Source: Acidimicrobiales bacterium (lineage in GTDB: Bacteria > Actinomycetota > Acidimicrobiia > Acidimicrobiales > CADCSY01). Taken from it: DNA of 36,032 nucleotides. Shown piece after piece: positions 17,512-25,569 of the stretch. The stretch lies in the NCBI GenBank assembly GCA_030446545.1, contig JAUJNB010000007.1, forward strand, positions 1 to 36,032, read 5' to 3'. Position numbers and translations under genes: made by a program. Below the pieces are notes generated by a model. The model was not told where the DNA came from, did no database searches, and saw only the letters and a program-made list of their open reading frames with translations. Numbering within the stretch: position 1 is the first letter of the stretch; every line of letters starts with the position of its first letter.

Positions 17512-18579
17512 ATGAGGATTTGCTACGTCTGCAAGGCGGTGGACGAGTCCGACCCGACCGTCGCCACCCAAGTCCGATGGATCCGCGAGCTGGCTGAGCG
17601 TCCTCAGGTCGAGCACGTTGACGTCCTGACCCGGGCCCAAGGTGCGGCCAGGTTGCCACCAAACGTGACGGTCCAGGCCTTCGGGAGGCAGGGCTGGCCG
17701 GGGACCGTCTTCCAGTTCCTTCGACGAGCGGTGGCCATCCCCAGCGGCGAGGTGGACGTCTACTTCGTCGCCCAAGGGGGGCCCTACCCTGCCCTGCTGT
17801 TGCCAATCAAGCTGGTAAAGGGAAAGGCGGTGTACCAGTGGAAGGCGCACGCGCATGTCTCCACCCGGATGCGGTTCTACGCCCGCTACTGCGACGACCT
17901 CGTCTTCACTCCTACACCGAGCTCGTTCCCCCTCAGCCTGCCCAACATCCGCGTCGTTGGCCATGGCATTGACACCGAGCTCTTCCGGCCGGATCCTGCT
18001 GCGGTCAAGGATCGGGACTTGGTCGCGGTCGGCCGTATCGCGCCCATCAAGCGGCTCCACGTCGTCCTCGAAGCCATGAACGCTTGTCGACAGACCTGGG
18101 GGGCCTCCCCGAGACTCGACATCGTGGGACCGTGCCAGGACAAGGACAAGGACTACCAACACGATCTGGAAGTGCTTGTCGACTCACTCGACTTGGCTGA
18201 AGAGGTCCGCTTCCTCGGCACCGTCACCCACGATCAACTTCCCGGGCTGCTCAACGGGTACCGGGGGTGCATCAACTTCTCCGACACGGCGTTCGACAAG
18301 GCCGCAGGGGAAGCGATGGCCGTCGGGGTTCCGGTCATCACCACCAACGACTGCACCACCGAAATGCTGCCCGCCGAACTGCGGCCGTTGCTGTGCGCCG
18401 GACGTGTCGACCTCGGCGCCCAGGCACGGCTTCTGCACGATCTGATGGGGTGGAACCACGACCTCCAGCAGCAGATCGGGGCGCAGTTGCGCCAGAATCT
18501 GGTGGACCACCATAGCCTGGACTCGTTGTTCGACAAGATCCTGGCGATTGTCGAGGGCCACCTCGCCGGGGACCCCTGA
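17512..18579 (+). CDS. GT4-like glycosyltransferase with altered EX7E motif
   Basis: The 355-residue protein begins MRICYVCKAVDESD and has the GT-B donor-domain blocks VVGHGIDTELFRPD, VGRIAPIKRLHVVLEAM and RFLGTVTHDQLPGLLNGY. At the EX7E position it reads S-D-T-A-F-D-K-A-A-G-E-A-M-A. The second glutamate is present but the first is replaced by Thr, so catalysis or donor binding may differ from standard GT4 enzymes. ATG 17512 is the first base of the conserved N-terminus. The gene diverges from the beta-helix gene across 218 bases and leads a plus-strand set with the polymerase-like gene (135-base gap) and a sulfotransferase-like gene. Confidence 0.87.
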   Translation: MRICYVCKAVDESDPTVATQVRWIRELAERPQVEHVDVLTRAQGAARLPPNVTVQAFGRQGWPGTVFQFLRRAVAIPSGEVDVYFVAQGGPYPALLLPIKLVKGKAVYQWKAHAHVSTRMRFYARYCDDLVFTPTPSSFPLSLPNIRVVGHGIDTELFRPDPAAVKDRDLVAVGRIAPIKRLHVVLEAMNACRQTWGASPRLDIVGPCQDKDKDYQHDLEVLVDSLDLAEEVRFLGTVTHDQLPGLLNGYRGCINFSDTAFDKAAGEAMAVGVPVITTNDCTTEMLPAELRPLLCAGRVDLGAQARLLHDLMGWNHDLQQQIGAQLRQNLVDHHSLDSLFDKILAIVEGHLAGDP

Positions 18580-18714
18580 CAATCGTCGGCCCAGCGGGAG
18601 CCGACGTGGCTGTCGACATCGAGGAGACGGGCCTCGGGTCCCAACTATGGTGAAGCCTCTCGAGCGCCCGCAGGGCGCCGACGCTCAGCCGCGGTGCGGC
18701 GCGACCGGAGGTCG

Positions 18715-20115
18715 ATGACGAGGTACCTGGACAGTCGTATCGCCACTGGCCGACTCCGATGGCCCACGGCCGGGACGGTCACCATCGGAGCCGCACTCTA
18801 CGTGGCCCTGATGGCCTGGCTGCTCCAGCTGCCCTACAACATCGCCGGTGGCGTCCTCGTGGCCCACGTGCTCGCCGTGGCGACGATACCCCTGTTGCTC
18901 TGGTTAGAACGCGACGCCGCGCGCTGGGTCCGCAGGCTCGTTATCGCAGCGCTGATCGCCAAGCTCGGGGGCACGCTGGCGCGCTATGCCGTACTGCTGA
19001 GCGTCTACGGCGAAGGTGACGCCCTGGAGTACGACCGAGTCGGAAGGGCGCTGGCCCAGTTCTTCCGCCAAGGCGACTTCACCGTCGATATCGGCCAGCG
19101 GGTGGTGGGCACCGGATTCATCGAGATCGTCACCGGACTGACGTACACCGTCACCGGGAGCACGCGCCTCGGCGGCTTCTTCGTCTACTCCTGGCTCGGG
19201 TTCTGGGGTCTCTACCTCTTCTACCGGGCCTTTCGCTTGGCGTGTCCCGATGGTGAGCACCGGCGGTACGGCTTGTTGTTGTTCTTCCTCCCATCGATGC
19301 TGTTCTGGCCTTCCTCCATCGGCAAGGACGCGTGGATGACCCTGATGCTGGGCGCGTTCGCCTACGGCGCCGCCCGCCTGCTCGTTCACCGCAAGAGTGG
19401 CCTGCTCTGGATGGTCGCCGGCACGGTCGGGACCGCCATGGTGCGCCCGCATGTCACCGTGATCGCCGTGGCTGGCCTGATGATCGCCTACCTGGTCTCC
19501 GGCTCAGACGGAGCGACGATGGCTCGGCCGCTGTCGAAGGTGGCTGGTCTGGCCGTGCTCGCCGTAGTCTTCACGTTCGCCTTCGGCGCCGTTGAGAACT
19601 ACCTCAAACTCGACGAGTCCACCTCGATCGAACAGGCCTTCGACCGCACCACAGAACGGACGTCGAAGGGTGGTTCGGAGTTCGAAGCGCCGGGTGCACG
19701 ATCCCCCCTGGAGCTGCCTGCGGCCATCTTCTCGGTGATCTTTCGCCCCTTGCCTTACGAGGCAGGCAACGCGTTCTCCCTCTTCGCCTCCCTGGAAGGC
19801 ACGTTTCTCCTCGTGTTGTTCCTTGGCAACTGGCGGCGTCTGCGCAACCTCCTCCCGCGGCGGCAGTCGCCGTACCTGGCAATGGTCGCTGCGTACAGCC
19901 TCATGTTCACCGTGGCCTTCTCCAACGTGTCCAACTTCGGCATCCTGGCTCGACAGCGAGCCCAACTCCTTCCCTTCCTCCTGGTCGTGCTGGCAGTGCC
20001 TCTGAGCGGAAGACGGGCAGCCTCGGGCGGTATTGGAGGATCTGTCGTGGCCCAAAGCCCTCGGGACCTCGTCTCCGCCACGCCATCCTCCCCCAGCGCC
20101 GGATCGCCACGATGA
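18715..20115 (+). CDS. Polytopic membrane protein, Wzy-like polymerase or GT-C transferase
   Basis: About 466 residues with roughly ten hydrophobic segments. An early outer loop contains GEGDALEYDRVGRAL, whose acidic residues resemble the first loop of GT-C enzymes. The segment FFLPSMLFWPSSIGKDAW is a block often seen in O-antigen polymerase-like proteins of exopolysaccharide loci. ATG 18715 has GGAGG only three bases upstream; an in-frame GTG at 18694 is the alternative. The stop overlaps the next gene as ATGA. With a Wzz-type kinase in the locus a Wzy polymerase is needed, and this is the best candidate, but the assignment rests on topology and context. Confidence 0.78.
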   Translation: MTRYLDSRIATGRLRWPTAGTVTIGAALYVALMAWLLQLPYNIAGGVLVAHVLAVATIPLLLWLERDAARWVRRLVIAALIAKLGGTLARYAVLLSVYGEGDALEYDRVGRALAQFFRQGDFTVDIGQRVVGTGFIEIVTGLTYTVTGSTRLGGFFVYSWLGFWGLYLFYRAFRLACPDGEHRRYGLLLFFLPSMLFWPSSIGKDAWMTLMLGAFAYGAARLLVHRKSGLLWMVAGTVGTAMVRPHVTVIAVAGLMIAYLVSGSDGATMARPLSKVAGLAVLAVVFTFAFGAVENYLKLDESTSIEQAFDRTTERTSKGGSEFEAPGARSPLELPAAIFSVIFRPLPYEAGNAFSLFASLEGTFLLVLFLGNWRRLRNLLPRRQSPYLAMVAAYSLMFTVAFSNVSNFGILARQRAQLLPFLLVVLAVPLSGRRAASGGIGGSVVAQSPRDLVSATPSSPSAGSPR

Positions 20116-20975
20116 CCATCCCGTCGCCAGCCACGATCCTCGGCCGCGTGGCGAGCAACGCCGGCCTCCCTTCGCTGTACCTCACCTCGTTGCTGGGCGG
20201 CGTGCAGCAACGGCAGCGGTTCGAGGAGGTGGAGACCTATTGCATGTTCGTGGGCTACGGCCGCTCGGGGCACAGCCTGGTCGGCGCCCTGCTCGACGCC
20301 CACCCCGACGTGGCCATCTCCCACGAACTGGACGCCGCCCGTTACTTCCGTCTCGGCTTCACCCGAGACCAGGTGTACTGGCTCATCCTGCGCAACGAGC
20401 GGGCCTTCGCCTTGCGTGGAGGCTCAGCTCGGGTCGACTACCAGTACGCCGTGCCCAACCAATGGCAGGGCCGCCAGCGTCGCCTCAAGGTCATCGGTGA
20501 CAAGAAGGGCGGGCGTTCGTCGCGGGACCTTCGGCTCCACCCCGAGCTCGTGAACCGCGTCCGGCGCGCCGTCGGTGTCGACCTCCGTCTGGTCCACGTC
20601 GTACGAAACCCCTTCGACACCATCGCCACCATGTGGCGCCGCAAGGGCGCCGGCGCCGATCTGGAGGAACGGGTTGCTCACTACTTCTCCCTGGTGACCA
20701 CCGTGCAGCAGCTCAAGAAGCGCTTGGGTACCGGCGAGATGCTCGACGTCCGTCATGAAGACCTCATCGAGCGACCGGGCGAGGTCTTGAGGACTGCCGG
20801 TGCCTTCCTCGGCGTGGAGGTGACGGACGACTACGTCTCCGACTGCGCCAGCATCCTGTTCTCGTCGCCGCGCCACAGCCGACAACATGCGCCATGGACA
20901 CCGGGATCCATCCGCCACGCGCGATCCGAGATGGAACGCTTCGACTTCCTCGCCGGCTACACCTTCGACCGCTGA
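20112..20975 (+). CDS. Sulfotransferase-like protein, RSGH subfamily
   Basis: Third paralogue of the subfamily, 287 residues, carrying Y-C-M-F-V-G-Y-G-R-S-G-H-S-L-V-G near residue 42, L-D-A-H-P-D-V-A-I-S-H-E, V-I-G-D-K-K-G-G-R-S-S-R, V-H-V-V-R-N-P-F-D-T-I and an ending F-L-A-G-Y-T-F-D-R. By eye it is close to the gene at 10850. ATG 20112 overlaps the polymerase stop by four bases, so it is made together with that membrane protein. This suggests that its acceptor is the assembled or assembling polymer. No membrane segment is visible. Confidence 0.86.
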   Translation: MTIPSPATILGRVASNAGLPSLYLTSLLGGVQQRQRFEEVETYCMFVGYGRSGHSLVGALLDAHPDVAISHELDAARYFRLGFTRDQVYWLILRNERAFALRGGSARVDYQYAVPNQWQGRQRRLKVIGDKKGGRSSRDLRLHPELVNRVRRAVGVDLRLVHVVRNPFDTIATMWRRKGAGADLEERVAHYFSLVTTVQQLKKRLGTGEMLDVRHEDLIERPGEVLRTAGAFLGVEVTDDYVSDCASILFSSPRHSRQHAPWTPGSIRHARSEMERFDFLAGYTFDR

Positions 20976-20993
20976 AAGGCTTGAGCCGGCAGG

Positions 20994-21013
20994 CTTGACG
21001 CAGATGAGTCAAG
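20994..21013. terminator. Possible hairpin between convergent genes
   Basis: CTTGAC and GTCAAG form a six-base stem with an eight-base loop in the 56-base gap between the converging sulfotransferase-like and phosphoglycosyl transferase genes. There is no U-rich run, so termination is only suggested by position. Confidence 0.3.
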
Positions 21014-21031
21014 TCCCACGTGGTCAAGTTC

Positions 21032-21691
21032 TCAGTGATGCTCGGGTGAGCCCCCGAGGAACCGGGGCATGGAGACCTCGCCCTCGGCGGTGATGCCGCG
21101 GCGGGTCAGGACGGCCCGGACGGTTGCGGCCAGGATGCGCAGGTCCAGGCCGAGCGAGCGGTGTTCGACGTACCAGACGTCGTACTCGAACTTCTCTTCC
21201 CACGACAGCGCGTTGCGCCCGTTGACCTGGCACCACCCGGTGATGCCAGGCCGCACGTCGTGGCGCCGAAGCTGGCGCTCGCTGTAGCGGTCGAGGTACT
21301 CGGGCAGAAGCGGACGCGGCCCGACCAGGCTCATGTCACCTTTGAGGACGTTGACGAGCTCCGGTAGCTCGTCGAGGCTAGTCGAGCGCAGGAAGCGGCC
21401 CAGGGACGTCATCCGCTGGTCATCGGCGAGCAGGGCTCCGTGCGCATCCCGGTCGTCGGTCATGGTGCGGAACTTGTAAATGGAGAAGAGCTGACCGTCG
21501 AGCCCGGTGCGGACCTGCAAGAAGAGCACCGGCGACCCCAGCCGGGTCCGGACCAACACGCCCAGAACCGCCAGCACGGGTGACACGGCCACGAGCCCAC
21601 AGCTCGCCCCGACGATGTCGATCAAGCGCTTGACCGCCAGGCCTCGACGCATGAGCCTCACCGGCGTCTTCTGATCAGAAGAGCTCAACAT
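21032..21691 (-). CDS. PglC-type phosphoglycosyl transferase (initiating sugar-phosphate transferase)
   Basis: This 219-residue monotopic enzyme would transfer a sugar-1-phosphate from a UDP-sugar to undecaprenyl phosphate, the first membrane step of glycan assembly. [18 protein letters not shown] at about 21-38 is the re-entrant membrane helix. IYKFRTM follows at 71-77, then [20 protein letters not shown], in which Asp 107 and Glu 108 are the catalytic dyad. It lacks the long N-terminal part of WcaJ/WbaP proteins and so is PglC-like in size. The ATG at 21691 overlaps the acetyltransferase stop by 17 bases. The dehydratase and acetyltransferase upstream fit a di-N-acetylbacillosamine-like substrate. 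Confidence 0.93.
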   Translation of the reverse strand: MLSSSDQKTPVRLMRRGLAVKRLIDIVGASCGLVAVSPVLAVLGVLVRTRLGSPVLFLQVRTGLDGQLFSIYKFRTMTDDRDAHGALLADDQRMTSLGRFLRSTSLDELPELVNVLKGDMSLVGPRPLLPEYLDRYSERQLRRHDVRPGITGWCQVNGRNALSWEEKFEYDVWYVEHRSLGLDLRILAATVRAVLTRRGITAEGEVSMPRFLGGSPEHH

Positions 21692-22649
21692 CGCCCAAGC
21701 TCAGCTGCCATCCGGATGCCGGAGGGACCGCCGCCGCCGTCAACTCCCGGGCGAAGAGCGTCGGCCCCTGGCCGGGTAAAGGCAGCGTCAAGCCCGGCCG
21801 GTCCAGGGTCAACACGTAGTCGATGCCGGCGACGGCGGCGACCCTGGCCAGAGCCGCCCGCCGTAGCCGAGGGTCGTCGCCCGCCACTACGACGTCGCAC
21901 ACCGTTCCTTCGACCGACGAGCCCCGCCGCCTCGCTCGGAACACGGCGACGCCGTCGGCCACGTCGCGGCCGACGAGCACGGCGCGATAGTGCAGGGGCT
22001 CGAAGCCGTAGCGCCAGGCTACGAACGCAGCGCTGCGCCTTGTGCGCCAGGCCTTGGCCGTTCCCCGGGCACCGAGCAAACCGGCGATCTCGGGACCGGC
22101 CAGGACCTCGGTGGCCGGGTGGCCCGCCTCGAGCGGAAGGGACCAGCGCTCGGCCGGGCAGCGAGCACCGGCGAGACGGATCAGGGCGCCGGCCGACGTG
22201 GGGCGGAAGCGCACGGGAAGCCGGCCCAGCTTCTGCCATCCCAGCTTCAGATAGCCCGGACCGCTGCGATCGTTGGGGGTGTTGAAGACCACTTGGACAC
22301 CCTCGGCGACCAGCTCCTCCAGGGCCAGGCGGGTGAGGCGGGAGAAGATACCCCGGCGCTGGTACTCCGGGTGGGTGGCGGTGTCGACGGCTCGCACGGC
22401 CCGCACGGCGCCGTCCGGACCCTCCAGCTCCCAGCGGAGGAAGGTCCGCAGGCCCACGATCCGATCCCCGTCGAGCGCCACCCACGCCGGGGAAGCCCCC
22501 GCCGGGTTGTCCCGGTGCTTCCAAGCGAAGAAGGCGGCGAAGCGTCTGTCATCGCCCCACCCGAGGGCGGACCCGAGCAGGCCCAGGACGGCGGGCCCGT
22601 CCTCATCGGTGGCCCGACGCAGGTGCAGGCCGTCCCCGACCTCGCTCAC
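21675..22649 (-). CDS. GNAT-family N-acetyltransferase
   Basis: The 324-residue protein opens with LHLRRATDEDGPAVLGLLG, the first strand and helix of a GNAT domain. It carries VDTATHPEYQRRGIFSRL, with the acetyl-CoA-binding R/Q-x-x-G-x-x motif, near residues 89-106. The C-terminal half after about 165 is less recognisable and may be a second degenerate GNAT domain. The GTG start at 22649 lies 24 bases after the dehydratase stop, and its end overlaps the phosphoglycosyl transferase. Acetylation of the amino sugar made by the DegT enzyme is a reasonable inference. PglD itself is a different fold, so this would be an analogue like PseH. Confidence 0.85.
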   Translation of the reverse strand: MSEVGDGLHLRRATDEDGPAVLGLLGSALGWGDDRRFAAFFAWKHRDNPAGASPAWVALDGDRIVGLRTFLRWELEGPDGAVRAVRAVDTATHPEYQRRGIFSRLTRLALEELVAEGVQVVFNTPNDRSGPGYLKLGWQKLGRLPVRFRPTSAGALIRLAGARCPAERWSLPLEAGHPATEVLAGPEIAGLLGARGTAKAWRTRRSAAFVAWRYGFEPLHYRAVLVGRDVADGVAVFRARRRGSSVEGTVCDVVVAGDDPRLRRAALARVAAVAGIDYVLTLDRPGLTLPLPGQGPTLFARELTAAAVPPASGWQLSLGDVELF

Positions 22650-22673
22650 CGGTGGGAAGCCCCGACCGGAGAC

Positions 22674-24529
22674 TCAGTGGGACCGGGGGGCGGAGACCAC
22701 GCCCGATGCCAGGGCCCGCAACTGCTCGGTGACCGCCGGGGCCGGCTCGGAGGGCTCCAGTCGCCGGGCGTCGTCGGGCGACAGGGACGGGACGGGCACA
22801 TGGGAGACCAGCGGGTGCACCGGGCGCAGGTCGATCTCGTCGCAGCCCAGCAGGACCTCGTGCAACTTCTCCCCCGGCCGCAAGCCGGTGTAGACGATCT
22901 CGACCGGGCTCTCGGCCAGGTCAGCCAGGCGACGGGCGACGTCGGCGATGGCCACGGGCTGGCCCATGTCGAGCACCAGGGCCTCGCCGTCGCGACCGAT
23001 GGCGCCGGCCTGGATCACGAGCTGCACCGCCTCCTCCACCGTCATGAAGTAGCGGGTGACCTCGGGGTGGGTGACGGTGATGGGTCCGCCACCCTCGATC
23101 TGGGCGTGGAAGGTGCCGAGCATCGAACCCCGGCTGCCGAGCACGTTGCCGAAGCGCACGCTGAGGAACACCCCCTCGGTGACGGTGGCGACGTGGGCCG
23201 TGAGCCGCTCGGCGATGCGTTTGGAGTAACCCAACACGCTGCAGGGGTCGGCCGCCTTGTCGGTGGAGACGTTGACGAAGCGGCTCACACCGCTGGCGGC
23301 GGCGGCCTCGAGCACCGCCAGGCTGCCCCACACGTTGGTCTTGACCGCTTCACCCGGGTGGTTCTCGAGCAGGGGCTGGTGCTTGAGGGCGGCGGCGTGG
23401 AACACCACCTCGGGGCGCCGCTCGGCGAAGAGGCGGCCAGGCGGGGCTGGTCGCGGATGTCGAGGAGCACCAGGTCGGGTGAGTCGAGCAGAGCCCGGCC
23501 CTCGATCGAGAGCTGCACGCCGTGCAGGGCCGACTCGTCCCGGTCGACCATGATCAGCTCGGCCGGGCCCAGGCAGTGCACCTGGCGGCAGAGCTCCGAA
23601 CCGATCGAGCCGCCGGCACCGGTCACCAGCACCCGGCGCCCGGTCAGGTAGCCGGCGATGCTGGGCAGGTCGATGGCGATCTCGTGGCGCCCGAGCAGGT
23701 CGGCCTCGGTCACGGCCCGGATGTCGGCCACGCCGACGTCGCCCCCGAAGAGCTCTTTGACCGGAGGAAGGACCTTGACCGTGAGGTCGGCCGCGATGGC
23801 CCGGTCGGTGAGCTCGCTCACCAGCTCGGCCGAGGCGGTGGGGATGGCGATGAGCAACGACTCGGCCCGGTGTTCGACGGCCGCCTCCGCCAACTTCTCC
23901 CGGTTGCCCACCACCCGGATCCCCTTGATGCGCAGGTTGCGGATGGTCGGGTCGTCATCGAGCAGGGCCACCGGCAGGTACGGGCTGTCGGGGTCGGCCA
24001 GCATGGCGTTGATGACCTGGACGCCGGCGTCACCGGCGCCGAACACCAGCACCCGCTCGCAGCCTTCACCACGGGGGCGCCGGTGCCGCTCCCACGACAG
24101 GCGCCACAGGTAGCGGATCCCGGCCATGAACGCCCCGGCCATCACCCCGCCGGCGATGACCGCGCTCCGGGGCACGAGGTGCTCGCCCGGCGACCACAGG
24201 TTCACGGCGTAGATGACGGCCGTTGCCACCAGGGCGGCCAGGGCCAGACCGGCCACCTCTTCGAAACTGCCGAAGCGGAAGCGGCCGGTGTACAGGCCGC
24301 ACATGAGACCGCTCATCGTCTGGATGGCCGCGGCCAGCACCACGAGGGTGGCCCAGCCGCTCAGGTCGACGTCGGCCAGGCTGAAGTCGTAACGCAGCAC
24401 CGACGCCAACAACAGCGCGACGGCCCAGGCCACGGCGTCCATGCCCGCTTGGACCAGCGGCCGGTACCGCACCGCCAGACGGAGAAGACCGGCCAGCTGA
24501 CGCCCCTGGGGCGTGTCGGGTTCGGCCAC
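22674..24529 (-). pseudogene. PglF/CapD-type NDP-sugar 4,6-dehydratase, frameshifted
   Basis: The N-terminal frame (24529 to about 23435) has four membrane helices, a first Rossmann motif FGAGDAG near 163-169 and the catalytic-domain motif VTGAGGSIGSE near 302-312. It then runs into an Arg/Pro/Ser-rich non-homologous tail. The C-terminal frame (about 23440 to 22674) continues the family with LFAERRPEVVFHAAALK, VSTDKAADP, GYSKRIAER, LRPGEKLHE. The change falls near 23435, where GCCGCCTCTTC stands for the expected GCCGCCCTCTTC. One missing C restores a protein of about 618 residues, normal for FlaA1/PglF homologues that make UDP-4-keto-6-deoxy-GlcNAc. It is first in the operon with the acetyltransferase and PGT. 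Either the pathway is broken or the base is a sequence error. Confidence 0.88.
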
Positions 24530-24543
24530 GGGGAGCCATGTTA
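24530..24543 (-). promoter_or_regulatory. TANNNT -10 box of the dehydratase operon
   Basis: On the minus strand TAACAT occupies 24543-24538 and ends eight bases before the GTG at 24529. That spacing puts transcription start at or next to the start codon, the pattern of leaderless actinobacterial genes. The same G-G-T-A-A-C-A-T precedes the gene at 25570. Confidence 0.45.
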
Positions 24544-24633
24544 CCCTTTGCGCCCTGGAGGCGGGATCGTGCCGGCCGACCGTGCGGCCACCCCTCGCCC
24601 CCGGTGGGGCCGACGAGCCGCCAGACTGTCGGA

Positions 24634-25479
24634 GTGCCTGCCACCGCCACCAGCCTGCTCGTCGCCACCGCTTCCCGCCTGGTGAAGGTGACGGCTGCCG
24701 CGGCCGACCCGGTCCGGCGCACGGGAAGCGGCCTCGTGGTGCTGCTCTACCATCGGGTGCACCGGGCGGAGGCCACGTCGTCCTCGGCCGTCGATCTGCC
24801 CCTCGGGCTCTTCGTCGACCAGATGGAGGAGCTGGCGGACTCGGGCCGGGTGGTCAGCCTCGACGACGCCGTGGCCAGCCTGGCATCCGGACACCGACCT
24901 CGCCGCCCGGAGCTGGCCATCACCTTCGACGACGGGACGGGCGATTTCGCCGAGCTGGCCGTGCCCGTGCTCCATCGCCTCGGGCTCCCGGCCACGCTGT
25001 ACCTGGCCACCGGGCCGGTCGACTCCGGCCGGCCCTTCTGCCCCGGAGCCACCCCCTTGTCGTGGGCCGAGCTGGCCGACGCCACCAGCGGCGGCCTGGT
25101 GACGGTGGGCTCCCACACCCACAGCCACGTCCTGCTCGATCGAGCCGATCCCGCCCTGGCCGCTGACGAGCTCGACCGTTCGATCGGCCTCATCGAGGAC
25201 CGAATCGGCGTCCGGCCCCGCCACTTCGCCTACCCCAAGGCCCTCCTGGGCTCGCCCGCGGCCCAAGAAGCGGTCCGAGCTCGCTTCGACTCGGCGGCCC
25301 TCGCCGGGACCCGACCCAACCGCTACGCCGGTGCTGATCCCTACCGCCTCACCCGCTCCCCCATCCAGACCTCCGACGGGATGCGCTGGTTCCGTCGCAA
25401 GGCAGGAGGAGGCATGGCCCTGGAGGACGATCTGCGGCGCCTGCTCAACCGTCGTCGCTATGCCGGTGCCACCACCTGA
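24634..25479 (+). CDS. Polysaccharide deacetylase (NodB-homology, CE4-like)
   Basis: The 281-residue product has the NodB core: LVVLLYHRV near 34-42, ITFDDG with Asp 99/Asp 100 (base and metal ligand), and GSHTHSH with His 161 and His 165 as the zinc ligands. The family removes N- or O-acetyl groups from polysaccharides. GTG 24634 is preferred because the frame back to 24538 is Pro/Arg-rich and overlaps the promoter of the divergent dehydratase. No clear signal peptide is visible, only a moderately hydrophobic N-terminus, so location is uncertain. Free amines created by this enzyme could be substrates for N-sulfation by neighbours, as in heparan-type polymers; that is inference. Confidence 0.88.
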   Translation: MPATATSLLVATASRLVKVTAAAADPVRRTGSGLVVLLYHRVHRAEATSSSAVDLPLGLFVDQMEELADSGRVVSLDDAVASLASGHRPRRPELAITFDDGTGDFAELAVPVLHRLGLPATLYLATGPVDSGRPFCPGATPLSWAELADATSGGLVTVGSHTHSHVLLDRADPALAADELDRSIGLIEDRIGVRPRHFAYPKALLGSPAAQEAVRARFDSAALAGTRPNRYAGADPYRLTRSPIQTSDGMRWFRRKAGGGMALEDDLRRLLNRRRYAGATT

Positions 25480-25535
25480 GCACGGGGACCGATCCCCTGC
25501 CTGATCGATCGCCGGCCGCCGATAGATGTCGGTCC

Positions 25536-25562
25536 GAGCGAGTCTCGCTCAGCCGGTAACAT
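25536..25562 (+). promoter_or_regulatory. Inverted repeat and leaderless-type -10 box
   Basis: TAACAT at 25557-25562 ends seven bases before the GTG at 25570, so transcription should begin at the start codon. Upstream, GAGCGA-GTC-TCGCTC (25536-25550) is a perfect six-base inverted repeat covering about positions -34 to -20. It could be an operator or part of the -35 region. Confidence 0.42.
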
Positions 25563-25569
25563 CGCAGTC

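Noticed and set aside
18585..18605. GTCGGC/GCCGAC hairpin as a terminator after the GT4 gene at 17512
   Set aside because: The stem is only six bases with a nine-base loop and no T-run, and the downstream genes look co-directional and functionally linked.
22674..23408. C-terminal dehydratase fragment as a gene of its own
   Set aside because: It begins in the middle of the Rossmann domain and continues the upstream frame after a one-base shift. It is better read as one broken gene.
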